Assembly: GCF_007754425.1 (NCBI RefSeq)
Contig: NZ_CP037452.1
Span: forward strand, 4,563,164-4,627,163
DNA length: 64,000 bases
From: Gimesia fumaroli
GTDB taxonomy: Bacteria; Planctomycetota; Planctomycetia; Planctomycetales; Planctomycetaceae
Reading direction: 5' to 3'
Shown here: positions 45,519-53,887 of the stretch, one piece after another
How positions within the stretch are numbered: position 1 is the stretch's first letter
Layout of the letters: each line of letters starts with the position of its first letter
Position numbers and translations under genes: made by a program
The notes under the pieces: model-generated
Databases searched by the model: none
What the model was told of the DNA's origin: nothing
What the model saw: only the letters and a program-made list of their open reading frames with translations

Positions 45519-46235
45519 ATGCGAATTCTGCTGATTGCCTTGATGACTGTCATTTCTTTAAACGTCTCCCCTCTGCTGGCACAGGAAGCGGCTACCCCCG
45601 CTTCTCCCGCGAAAAGTGTGAAGCCGGGAATCAACAAGAAATTCCTTGATCCTGAACTCGATGTGGATGAATGGATTAAGCGGTTCGAAGTGGAAAGTCG
45701 CGAAGTCTTTCGCGGTCGACATCAGGTCGTGAAACAGCTGAAACTCTCTCCCGGCGATCGGATCGCCGATATCGGCGCAGGAACAGGGCTGTTCCTTGAG
45801 CCGTTTTCGATGGCAGTCGGCAAAAAAGGCTGGGTGTATTCGCTCGATATCGTTCCCAAATTTGTGGAACGCTACGAGAAAATGGCAGACATCCTTAATT
45901 TGGACAACGTCACGCCGGTTCTCTGCGGGCAGAACGATATTCGCCTGCCTCCCGGCTCTCTTGATGCCGCCTTCATCTGTGATGTCTATCACCATTTCGA
46001 ATACCCGGCTGACTCGCTTGCTTCGATTCACAAAGCAATGGTACCGGGAGGCCAGTTGGTCCTGATTGATTTCGAACGCATCCCCGGTAAGTCCCGCGAA
46101 TGGACCCTCGGGCATGTTCGCGCCGGCAAAGAAGTCTTTCGCAAAGAAGTGGAAGACGCCGGCTTCGAATTTGTAGAAGAAGTCAAAATCCCCGCCTTCC
46201 AGGAAAATTACTTTCTGCGGTTTAAGCGGAAGTAA
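45519..46235 (+). CDS. Exported class I SAM-dependent methyltransferase
   Basis: A 238-residue protein with an apparent signal peptide (MRILLIALMTVISLNVSPLLAQ). Motif I ADIGAGTGLF, acidic motif YSLDIVPKFVE and motif IV DAAFICDVYHHF are complete, so it should bind S-adenosylmethionine. Exported SAM methyltransferases are odd because SAM is cytoplasmic. Similar signal-peptide methyltransferases are, however, recurrent in planctomycete genomes. Either the protein is anchored at the inner face or the leader is not cleaved. The substrate is unknown. Confidence 0.78.
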   Translation: MRILLIALMTVISLNVSPLLAQEAATPASPAKSVKPGINKKFLDPELDVDEWIKRFEVESREVFRGRHQVVKQLKLSPGDRIADIGAGTGLFLEPFSMAVGKKGWVYSLDIVPKFVERYEKMADILNLDNVTPVLCGQNDIRLPPGSLDAAFICDVYHHFEYPADSLASIHKAMVPGGQLVLIDFERIPGKSREWTLGHVRAGKEVFRKEVEDAGFEFVEEVKIPAFQENYFLRFKRK

Positions 46236-46595
46236 TTGAAATTCAATCGCAGTTTGAAACGCATCGAGATTTAAAATAAATCGAGCATTCGTAGTGGCGC
46301 ATGTTGTGCAATCTGCGATGTGTGATCTCGTAACACCGGCCATCCTGATACTTCAATTGATCCCCAAAAAACACCCCTTTAATTGACATTCCTTACCATC
46401 TCCTTGTCTATATTTTTTTCCAAATTTCACAAAATAAGATGAAATTATTGACAGACTTACAGATTTACATACACTGATAAGTATGTCTTATCTTAAGTAA
46501 AGTTTTATACTTTTGCTGGTGAAGTTTCTAATTTTTCATAGTAGGGTTTCGTCTTTCTCTACTCATTTCTTCCCTATTTCTTAAAGGTTTTTCTC
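46236..46595. other. AT-rich leader region before the DUF1559 gene
   Basis: A strongly AT-rich 360-base gap without a gene. It contains a candidate sigma-70-like promoter (46448-46475) and a long leader of about 115 bases up to the ATG at 46596. Confidence 0.45.
46448..46475 (+). promoter_or_regulatory. Candidate sigma-70-type promoter
   Basis: TTGACA at 46448-46453 and TACACT at 46470-46475 with a 16-base spacer. The match is good for -35 and fair for -10, in the AT-rich leader of the DUF1559 gene. Planctomycete promoters are poorly characterised, so this is tentative. Confidence 0.35.
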
Positions 46596-47630
46596 ATGGC
46601 TCTATCAAGAAAAGTGCCTAGACCCGGGTTCACACTGATTGAACTCCTGGTGGTCATCGCCATCATTGCGATTCTGATCGCGCTGTTGCTTCCCGCGGTT
46701 CAGCAGGCGCGCGAAGCCGCTCGCCGCACTCAATGCCGAAACAACATGAAGCAAATTGGTCTGGCATTACACAACTATCACAGTACGTTCAAAACCTTTC
46801 CTCCCTCTGCCATTTATCGCTATCCCAATATCGATAACGGGGGAACAACGCCACTGAATTTCTCCTGGATCACAATGATCCTGCCTTACTTTGACCAGGC
46901 TCCTTTGTATAACTCGATTAATTTTTCAGCACCATTCTGGCCACAAACCGATAGTAATGGAAATCGAATCGCTTCCACACTGTTGCCACAATTGCTCTGC
47001 CCCAGTGACCCTGGTTATGGTAAAGCGAATATCCATAATGTCGCCTGGACGAACTATGCAGGCTCTGAAGGATACGACTGGCACCGTCGTCCCGGTCATC
47101 GGTTGAGTGGTATGTTCGAAATCCTGACTCCTGTTGCAGTCCGTGATTGTGTAGATGGTACCTCGAACACGATTATCGTCGGTGAGGTTTCCGCTCATGG
47201 CTACAAGAGTGGCGCGATTCGTACCGGTGGAACAGGTACTCGCCGTCGCGGTAATGATGGCGTATTTCGTGCCTCGTTGCTCGCAACCAACTCGAATGGA
47301 GACGTTAATGTAGGACCGCTACTCGATCCGGAAGGGACACCCCGTGGTGGAAGTCCGGCAACTGGCACCTGGTGGAAAGCAGCTCCTTACGCGTTCCAGC
47401 CAACGTTTCTGGCAGCTTGGGGTCCCAATGCAGAGTGGCCCGGCTCAGGCAGCGTACATGAAGGTGGTGCCTTTTATCTATTGGCTGATGGTGCCGTCCG
47501 GTTCATCTCGACAAGTATCGATACCGGCCCATGGCCTGCGACCACCATTCCGTTGGACGACCCAAGGTCAGGCGGAATCTGGATGTCGCTCAACACGTAT
47601 AACGGTGGCGAGACAATTGGCGAATTCTAA
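46596..47630 (+). CDS. DUF1559 protein with prepilin-type N-terminus
   Basis: A 344-residue protein. The N-terminus GFTLIELLVVIAIIAIL is a type IV prepilin/pseudopilin cleavage and methylation signal. AREAARRTQCRNNMKQIGLA follows, characteristic of the DUF1559 family that is hugely expanded in planctomycetes. The C-terminal H-x9-D-G signature is present as HEGGAFYLLADGAV. The protein is probably assembled at or across the inner membrane by a pseudopilin-type system; its function is unknown. It is followed by a small lipoprotein and a single-pass membrane protein on the same strand. Confidence 0.92.
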   Translation: MALSRKVPRPGFTLIELLVVIAIIAILIALLLPAVQQAREAARRTQCRNNMKQIGLALHNYHSTFKTFPPSAIYRYPNIDNGGTTPLNFSWITMILPYFDQAPLYNSINFSAPFWPQTDSNGNRIASTLLPQLLCPSDPGYGKANIHNVAWTNYAGSEGYDWHRRPGHRLSGMFEILTPVAVRDCVDGTSNTIIVGEVSAHGYKSGAIRTGGTGTRRRGNDGVFRASLLATNSNGDVNVGPLLDPEGTPRGGSPATGTWWKAAPYAFQPTFLAAWGPNAEWPGSGSVHEGGAFYLLADGAVRFISTSIDTGPWPATTIPLDDPRSGGIWMSLNTYNGGETIGEF

Positions 47631-47681
47631 GCCCGATGAAAACCGTCTGAGTTTTGTGTGAGCTGCTAAATGAACTCTAAT

Positions 47682-47715
47682 GGTACCGGTCCGAGTATGT
47701 ATCCGGATCGGTACC
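47682..47715. repeat. Inverted repeat between DUF1559 and lipoprotein genes
   Basis: A 12-base-pair stem with one mismatch (GGTACCGGTCCG at 47682-47693 with 47704-47715) and a 10-base loop. No T run follows, so it may be an RNA-processing or attenuation hairpin rather than a terminator. It would let DUF1559 and lipoprotein mRNA levels differ. Confidence 0.55.
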
Positions 47716-47746
47716 CTTTACAAGATATTTACAGGAAGATGATACT

Positions 47747-47905
47747 ATGAATCGCTTTGTATGGTGTCTCATTACTGCTCTGCTGGTTCCTGCCATGTAT
47801 GGTTGCAGTAGTGAAATGAGTGAAGAAGAGAGAAAAGAATCCATTCAAACAATGGAAGAAGAAGGCAAGAAGATGGAAGAACTTCTGCCTGCCAAACTAA
47901 ACTGA
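47747..47905 (+). CDS. Small lipoprotein (52 aa)
   Basis: A 52-residue protein starting at ATG 47747 with AGGAAG upstream. A hydrophobic signal is followed by MYGC, a lipobox-like site with Cys at residue 20. The rest is highly charged (EMSEEERKES, MEEEGKKMEEL). Such small lipoproteins commonly follow DUF1559 genes in planctomycetes, and the terminator just after suggests the pair is one transcript. Function unknown. Confidence 0.7.
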   Translation: MNRFVWCLITALLVPAMYGCSSEMSEEERKESIQTMEEEGKKMEELLPAKLN

Positions 47906-47936
47906 ACGGGATCTTACAAATTCTTACTGCAGTAAT

Positions 47937-47966
47937 AAGCACCGCTCCTTGAGTCGGTGCTTTTTT
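47937..47966 (+). terminator. Rho-independent terminator
   Basis: A perfect 8-base-pair stem (AAGCACCG at 47937-47944 with 47955-47962) has a 10-base loop, followed by a run of T. It ends the DUF1559/lipoprotein transcript. Confidence 0.85.
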
Positions 47967-47996
47967 CCTTCAACTTTCAAATCCTGAGGAGAGCGT

Positions 47997-48572
47997 ATGA
48001 ATCAGGAACAGAATCAAAAGAATGATACACAACCGGAACCCGCGACTCAGAAAAAACGAAATCCCCTGGAACGCATTTTGGTCTGGGGGGGGATTTTCGT
48101 TCTGGTCGCTATTGTTTTGATCGAATATCGCGCCAAACAAAACTACGATGCCTCAGTCACTGCGCTCCAGGAAGTGGCAGACGGCTCGAGGGATGTTCCC
48201 ATTGATGAAGCGCGTCAGAAAATGGTCGGATTCAGTCAGCAGCAAGGCCCCCAACCAGATAGTCGAGGTTTAAATGCTTACCATTACCAATGGTTCAGCC
48301 TGCTTAAAGGGGACACCTATCAACTGACGCTCGTCGAAGACGAAGACCATACACTCAAAACGTTTGATGGTCCGGCGTTCGCGGAAGACCCGGATGTCCT
48401 GGCCGCAAAAATCGAGGAAGCCAATGCCGATGTTGAAAATCCATCGCCTCCCTTAATCGGTAATGCAGTTCCACAGGATTCCGCTGGAAAAGAGCTCACA
48501 AAAGAAAACGCACCTGCAAAAGAAGAACCCCAGGAGAAAAACAAAACTGAGAAAGATGCTTTCTTGAAATGA
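47997..48572 (+). CDS. Single-pass membrane protein, hypothetical
   Basis: A 191-residue protein with one membrane helix (residues ~26-45) after a polar N-terminus; the rest is probably periplasmic. The C-terminal 60 residues are low complexity, rich in E, K, P and A, and probably disordered. TGAGGAGAG precedes the ATG. Its position after the DUF1559/lipoprotein pair suggests a link, but the terminator between them implies its own promoter or readthrough. Family not recognised. Confidence 0.7.
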   Translation: MNQEQNQKNDTQPEPATQKKRNPLERILVWGGIFVLVAIVLIEYRAKQNYDASVTALQEVADGSRDVPIDEARQKMVGFSQQQGPQPDSRGLNAYHYQWFSLLKGDTYQLTLVEDEDHTLKTFDGPAFAEDPDVLAAKIEEANADVENPSPPLIGNAVPQDSAGKELTKENAPAKEEPQEKNKTEKDAFLK

Positions 48573-48763
48573 TCTTCTGAGAGAGACTTTCTCAGGTCTT
48601 TCTATTTACCGATAAAATACTTAAAAGAAGGCAGTCAGGTTCCCATTACCTGCCTGCCTCATTTTTCTCAACAGCTTTTGTGTTGTCAAACTCTCTGATC
48701 GTTTTCCACAATTCTTTACTTAAGGCCACGATCACTTCATCATCCAGATCTTTCAAATGGGTA

Positions 48764-49690
48764 GAGGTAGTTTCAAAACCCAAAATTACGTGAACAGTTT
48801 GGTATAGTATTTGTAAGAGTACCTCCCCAGAAAGGAGGTCTCATTATGACCATGACCCGCGTGTCCCGACCTGCCACAGGTCGCAACATAACCGGGTCCA
48901 GGACGGAACCAAAACCACAACTCTCGGACGAGCAATGGCTTCTGATCAAAGATCTGTTTCCAGAACCACCGGCAAACGCAGCCGGAGGGCGGCCCAGAGT
49001 GGCTGCCCGCGAGTGCCTCGAAGGAATCCTTTGGGTATTAAGGACTGGTGCCCGATGGAAAGATTTACCAACATTTTTACCATCGCCCAGCACCTGCTGG
49101 CGTCGTTTCAAGGAATGGACCGAAGACGGTGTGTTCCTGGAAGCGTGGCAGCGATTACTCGAACACCTCGATCGCCGGAAGCTGGTAGTCTGGTCGGAAG
49201 CGTTCGGGGATGGCACATTTTGCCCTGCAAAAAAAGGGGCGCCGATGTCGGCAAGACAAAACGGGGAAAGGGAACCAAGCTTATGCTGCTGGTCGACGGG
49301 AACGGACTCCCTCTCGCTCTGGATCGTACCAGTGCCTCGCCGGCAGAGGTGAAGTTGATTGAGTCCCTGCTGGACCAGCGCATTTTGCCACGCGACCCTG
49401 ATCGCCTGATTTATGATCGTGCGGCCGACAGCGATCCCCTGCGCACACAATTGGCGGAACGGAAGATAGAGCTGATCTGTCCGCATCGCAAGAACCGTGT
49501 AAAACCAGCGACGCAGGATGGGCGTGCATTGCGGCGATATCAACGCCGTTGGAAAGTCGAACGCACCATCAGTTGGTTGTTCAACTTTCGTCGCCTGGTA
49601 GTACGGTATGAAAGATACAGTCATTTGTTTTTAGGATTCGCACAACTCGCGTGCGTGTTCACCTTACTTAATAAGTTATGAAACCACTTC
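48764..49690 (+). mobile_element. IS5/IS427-like insertion sequence, copy B (927 bp)
   Basis: Identical in its frames to copy A, in the opposite orientation. The TA duplication (48762-48763 and 49691-49692) is confirmed by restoring the interrupted gene. The leader holds ACCTCC (48821-48826), which can pair with the ribosome site GGAGGT (48834-48839). This can hide the start on transcripts entering from outside, a device known in other IS elements. Confidence 0.92.
48846..49681 (+). CDS. IS5-family transposase, made by -1 ribosomal frameshift (copy B)
   Basis: Upstream frame 48846-49352 and downstream frame (to 49681) overlap. The slip site is seven A at 49229-49235 in the zero-frame context GCA AAA AAA GGG. 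A short GCCG...CGGC stem at 49240-49251 lies about five bases after the slip site and may stimulate shifting. The fusion is 278 residues (130 plus 148) with the DDE residues in FGDGTF, IYDRAADSD and KVERTISWL. The AAAGGAGGT ribosome site is strong but can be closed by a hairpin. Confidence 0.88.
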
Positions 49691-50247
49691 TAGTCATTGT
49701 CTCACCGCTCACACGGAGCCAAAGTCCCTTTTCGAAACGGTTCTTTCTTAATTCAGAGATCTTTTGACGTGGAAACTTATAGAATGTCTCATCGCCAGAT
49801 TCACGCGATACCAGATTCATCCGAAACTGGTCTGCATCAATTTCGAAGACCGCCCGAGGAGGAACCTCAAACTTGAATATTGCATTGGCAATCGAGCTAC
49901 CAATGATCCACATTGGAACCAGGATCAGCGCCAACAAGTCCATATGAGCCAATCCTGAAGGAATTGGTTCGTAAGGTAAAGGCATTGGTATGATCAGAAA
50001 ACACGGTCCTTTTTCCTGAGTTTATTAAAATTGGGATTCGTCACTTCACATCGAAACGTTTTCCTGCCAAGTGAGTCATCACTTCGCTTAGTCTTCATCT
50101 ATGTCATCCTTCGCCTACTCTCTAAACAAGATACTCCAGATAACTCTCAGCTTATTGAACGGAAAACCCTTTCATTCGGATCATATGAAAATCGATTATA
50201 TTGGCATTCCTGTCCAAGTAGAAAAAGCAAGACCCGACTTCATTCGA

Positions 50248-50775
50248 TCAGGCCTTGCTTTCATGAAACTCATCCACACGAATCCGGTATAACCAGCTTT
50301 CCAGCCCTGAAGCATCCATACGGCTGCCATCGCGCAAGCCGCCGATCTTCTCGACCGCCCGCTGGGAACGGATATTTTCAGGACCAATCAGAAACAGAAC
50401 CGACTCCACAAAGCGGAAAGCATGTTGCAGCATCAGTCGTTTCATTTCACCGTTAAATTGACCGCCCCAGTGAGAACGGGCCAGAAACGTCCAGCCGATT
50501 TCGATTTCTGAAGCATTTGCATTATACCCGTGATAACGGGAAGAACCGATGACCTGATTTGTCTTCTGATCAATGGCAATCAACGCCCCACCCGAATCCA
50601 TCGCGTCCTGAAAGAATTTCTGAAAGACCTCCTGCTGGTATCGATCAGACGCCGGGTGCTGTTCCCAGATCAGCGGGTCCGAGGCAACCGCATTTAGGCT
50701 TCCATAGTCGTCTGACTGCAGCGGACGTAACTGAAGCAGATCGCCGATCAGAGTAGGTTGCGTATCAAATGCCAT
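50248..50775 (-). CDS. GNAT acetyltransferase (RimJ/RimL type)
   Basis: A 175-residue protein from the ATG at 50775; a TTG 45 bases upstream extends the frame but seems less likely. LRPLQSDDYGSLNAVASDP is the usual N-terminal strand-helix. EIEIGWTFLARSHWGGQFNGE and IGPENIRSQRAVEKIGG are the acetyl-CoA binding motifs of RimJ/RimL-type enzymes. It should transfer an acetyl group to a protein N-terminus or small molecule in the cytoplasm. The substrate is unknown and it appears to stand alone. Confidence 0.8.
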   Translation of the reverse strand: MAFDTQPTLIGDLLQLRPLQSDDYGSLNAVASDPLIWEQHPASDRYQQEVFQKFFQDAMDSGGALIAIDQKTNQVIGSSRYHGYNANASEIEIGWTFLARSHWGGQFNGEMKRLMLQHAFRFVESVLFLIGPENIRSQRAVEKIGGLRDGSRMDASGLESWLYRIRVDEFHESKA

Positions 50776-51069
50776 TTGTAGGGTGCGCCTTAAATCAGGG
50801 AGGTTTTTCACTGCGGACAATCAATAATACATTAAGGTTCATTAGTATTAGTGGATTTACAATCTTCACGATTTATTCTTTGGACTTCAAGACGTTTCCT
50901 GATTAGCATCATTGTTAAGGCCCGTTTGAATCACCCAATCTTTGAATCTCATCTCTTTTAAATCTTTTTGACGGACCTATAACAACTTTGAAACGATTTC
51001 CTGTACTGAATTCAGGCACTCTTTAGTCTACCTGTTTCCATAATGCATTTTGTACCAGAGGAACCACTC

Positions 51070-52647
51070 ATGAAGTCCCCCACACTAAAATTCCCTGTCT
51101 GGATCGTGCTTCTGACACTATTTAGTTTCCCCGCCCTGTCTTCTGCGCAGAAGCCCAACATTCTTGTCATCTGGGGTGACGATATTGGAACCTGGAACAT
51201 CAGTCACAACAATCGTGGCATGATGGGTTATCAAACTCCCAACATTGACCGGATCGCCCGCGAAGGAATTGCCTTCACTGACTACTATGGTCAGCAAAGC
51301 TGCACTGCGGGACGTGCGGCATTTATTGGTGGTAACGTTCCCGTTCGCACCGGCATGACTAAAGTCGGCTTACCCGGCGCGAAAGAAGGCTGGCAGAAAA
51401 CCGACGTCACCATGGCAACCGTCTTGAAAAGTAACGGCTACGCTACGGGACAATTCGGCAAAAACCATCAGGGGGACCGTGACGAACACCTGCCGACCGC
51501 ACATGGTTTCGATGAATTCTTCGGAAATCTCTATCACCTGAATGCGGAAGAAGAACCCGAACACGAAGACTATCCCGGCGATATGGTGTTACGCAACGGA
51601 AAAACATTTAAAGAACAGTACGGACCTCGAGGCGTGATTCATTCCTGGGCAAACGAAGATGGTACACAGAAGATCCAGGATACCGGCCCCCTTACCAAAA
51701 AACGCATGGAAACTATCGATGACGAAACCGTCGCCGCTGCGAAAAAATTTATCAAAGAACAAAATGCTGCCGGCCAACCTTTCTTCTGCTGGTGGAACGG
51801 GACCCGGATGCACTTCCGCACGCACGTCAAAAAGGAACACCGTGGACTAAGTGGTCCGACCGGTGATGAATACCACGACGGCATGGTCGAACACGATATG
51901 CATGTCGGCGAGCTGCTCAAACTATTGGATGAACTGGGCATCGCCGACAATACCATCGTAATGTATTCCACGGACAATGGCCCGCATTACAATACCTGGC
52001 CCGATGCCGGCACCACCCCCTTCCGTAACGAAAAGAATTCCAATTGGGAAGGCGCCTATCGCGTCCCGGCGTTTGTCCGCTGGCCCAAGCATTTCCCCGC
52101 TGGTAAAACGCTGAATGGGGTCGTGTCTCACGAAGACTGGCTGCCCACATTTGCCGCAGCCGCCGGCGATACCACAATCAAAGAGAAACTCAAACAGGGG
52201 GTCGAACTCAACGGCCGCAAGTATCGCAATTATATCGACGGCCACAATCAACTCGACTATCTCACTGGAAAAACGAAAGAGCCGCCACGCAAAGAATTCA
52301 TGTATGTGAATGATGACGGTCAGATCGTCGCGATCCGCGCTTATGACTGGAAAGCCGTCTTCCTGGAAAACCGGGGGAAAGCCTTCGAGGTCTGGCGTGA
52401 GCCTTTTGTCGAGTTGCGTGTGCCACTGCTGTTCCATCTCCGTCGTGATCCTTTCGAAAAAGCACAACACAACGCGAATACGTATAATGACTGGTTCCTG
52501 AAGCGGGTGTACGTGATCGTGCCCATGCAGCAGATCGCAGCCAATTTTCTGCAATCCATGCAGGAGTACCCACCCAGCCAGACCCCGGGGTCCTTCAACC
52601 TGGAAAAAATCCAAAAGACCATTGAAGACGCCGCTAGCGGCCGATAG
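51070..52647 (+). CDS. Secreted arylsulfatase (C-x-A-x-R type)
   Basis: A 525-residue sulfatase. The start at 51070 is chosen because AGAGGA precedes it and the signal peptide (ends LSSAQ) begins there; the frame opens 27 bases earlier. PNILVIWGDDIG holds the metal-binding Asp pair, and QQSCTAGRAAFIGG has the formylglycine site C78 with Ala replacing Pro. MYSTDNGPHYNTWPDAGTTP completes the metal site. It is similar to arylsulfatases of the periplasm that need formylglycine generation. Substrate unknown. Confidence 0.88.
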   Translation: MKSPTLKFPVWIVLLTLFSFPALSSAQKPNILVIWGDDIGTWNISHNNRGMMGYQTPNIDRIAREGIAFTDYYGQQSCTAGRAAFIGGNVPVRTGMTKVGLPGAKEGWQKTDVTMATVLKSNGYATGQFGKNHQGDRDEHLPTAHGFDEFFGNLYHLNAEEEPEHEDYPGDMVLRNGKTFKEQYGPRGVIHSWANEDGTQKIQDTGPLTKKRMETIDDETVAAAKKFIKEQNAAGQPFFCWWNGTRMHFRTHVKKEHRGLSGPTGDEYHDGMVEHDMHVGELLKLLDELGIADNTIVMYSTDNGPHYNTWPDAGTTPFRNEKNSNWEGAYRVPAFVRWPKHFPAGKTLNGVVSHEDWLPTFAAAAGDTTIKEKLKQGVELNGRKYRNYIDGHNQLDYLTGKTKEPPRKEFMYVNDDGQIVAIRAYDWKAVFLENRGKAFEVWREPFVELRVPLLFHLRRDPFEKAQHNANTYNDWFLKRVYVIVPMQQIAANFLQSMQEYPPSQTPGSFNLEKIQKTIEDAASGR

Positions 52648-52672
52648 CCAATGAAGTCGTATCGCATAATTA

Positions 52673-52703
52673 ACGACTGGCTTGCTTCAGGTAAGCCAGT
52701 CGT
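52673..52703 (+). terminator. Terminator-like hairpin
   Basis: A perfect 11-base-pair stem (ACGACTGGCTT at 52673-52683 with 52693-52703) and a 9-base loop are followed by TCGTTTA. It lies shortly after the sulfatase gene. The T run is weak. Confidence 0.6.
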
Positions 52704-52752
52704 TCGTTTATGATCTGTGATAATACAGCAAATTCATTTTCGAGAGACTTCC

Positions 52753-53733
52753 ATGAGACACGCACTCGTTTTCTTCTGTCTATTTTCGATCAATGTCGTA
52801 TTCGCCGCCGATCCCCTTCCCTCCTGGAATGCTGGCCCTGCAAAAGACGCGATTATCAACTACGTGAAATGTGCGACCAACGATGGTTGTCCCCTGTATG
52901 TAACGCCACAGGAACGAATTGCCGTGTTTGATAATGACGGCACGCTTTGGTCCGAACAACCGGCTTATTTCCAACTGTTGTTTGCTCTGGACCGTGTGAG
53001 AGCCCTCGCCGATCAACACCCGGAATGGAAAACCGAGCAACCATTCAAAGCGGTTCTGGAAAATGATTTTAAAACCATCGCCGCATCCGGGAAAGCCGGG
53101 TTACTGAAAATCATGGCTGTGACACACACGGGAATGACGACCGACGAATTTGAGAAAACCGTTCGCAACTGGATCAAAACCGCCCGTCATCCAGAGAAAC
53201 AGGTCCCCTACACAAAGTTAGTCTTTCAACCGATGCTCGAACTGCTGAACTTCTTACGTGCGAATGGTTTCAAAACCTATATCGTCTCCGGCGGAGGCAT
53301 CGACTTCCTGCGAGTCTGGACCGAAGACGTATATGGTATTCCCCCCGAACAGGTCATCGGCAGCAGTATCAAAGTCAAACTGGAACAGCGAGATGGCAAA
53401 CCGGTTCTGGTCAGGCAGGCTGAGATTGACCTGATTGATGACAAGGAAGGGAAACCGGTGGGCATTCACCGTTACATTGGCCGCGCACCTGTGATGGCGT
53501 TCGGCAACTCGGACGGCGATCTGCAAATGCTACAGTGGACCGACCGCAGAGAGAACACGCTCAAAGCCCTGGTCCACCACACCGATGCCAAACGGGAATA
53601 TGCCTACGATCGCGAGTCGCACATCGGACAGCTCGATCAAGCCCTGAAGGAAGCGCAAGCAAAAGGCTGGACCGTGATCGATATGCAGCGCGACTGGAAA
53701 CGGATCTATCCCGCACCAACGCCCGACAATTAG
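52753..53733 (+). CDS. Exported HAD-family phosphatase
   Basis: A 326-residue protein from the ATG at 52753 (GAGAGA upstream, signal peptide ending VFAA). Motif I FDNDGTLW (D60, D62), motif II YIVSGGGIDF and motif IV GNSDGDLQML are complete. It should therefore be a Mg2+-dependent phosphatase resembling phosphoserine phosphatases. The insert between motifs I and II (residues ~70-170) forms the cap. It is probably periplasmic and could act on phosphorylated metabolites. It lies downstream of the sulfatase on the same strand but after a terminator-like hairpin. Confidence 0.82.
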   Translation: MRHALVFFCLFSINVVFAADPLPSWNAGPAKDAIINYVKCATNDGCPLYVTPQERIAVFDNDGTLWSEQPAYFQLLFALDRVRALADQHPEWKTEQPFKAVLENDFKTIAASGKAGLLKIMAVTHTGMTTDEFEKTVRNWIKTARHPEKQVPYTKLVFQPMLELLNFLRANGFKTYIVSGGGIDFLRVWTEDVYGIPPEQVIGSSIKVKLEQRDGKPVLVRQAEIDLIDDKEGKPVGIHRYIGRAPVMAFGNSDGDLQMLQWTDRRENTLKALVHHTDAKREYAYDRESHIGQLDQALKEAQAKGWTVIDMQRDWKRIYPAPTPDN

Positions 53734-53815
53734 CACTGCACTAACTGGTATAACCGTTATAACCAGCCCCGCACTGTTCAGACCATACAGGTACTATCAA
53801 ATATACATTGAGCCG

Positions 53816-53834
53816 GTGTGTGTGTGTCTGTGTC
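53816..53834. repeat. Short GT dinucleotide tract in porin leader
   Basis: GTGTGTGTGTCTGTGTC lies about 55 bases upstream of the porin start. It is too short and impure to be a clear phase-variation switch. Confidence 0.4.
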
Positions 53835-53887
53835 GAAAAGTACCGAAAGGATCTCTCACTTTCATCGTATCCTGATCGAGATATTTC

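Larger units (their letters stand above)
48646..49985 (-). pseudogene. Small membrane-protein gene split by IS copy B
   Basis: Reading the minus strand, the first 98 codons (49985 to 49692) encode a hydrophobic helix (MDLLALILVPMWIIGSSIANA) and a polar domain ending GLWLRVSGETMT. The frame then runs into the IS. On the other side (48763 to 48646) the frame continues as THLKDLDDEVIVALSKELWK and ends at TAA after 38 codons. Deleting the 927-bp element plus one TA restores one uninterrupted 136-residue frame. The insertion is therefore recent. Family not recognised; a truncated protein of ~105 residues may still be made. Confidence 0.85.

Noticed and set aside
33659-49690. Composite transposon made by the two IS copies
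   Set aside because: Each copy has its own TA duplication on both sides, which shows separate insertions rather than one mobile unit.
53816-53834. GT tract as a phase-variation switch of the porin
   Set aside because: Too short and interrupted, and outside the coding frame; no support for switching.
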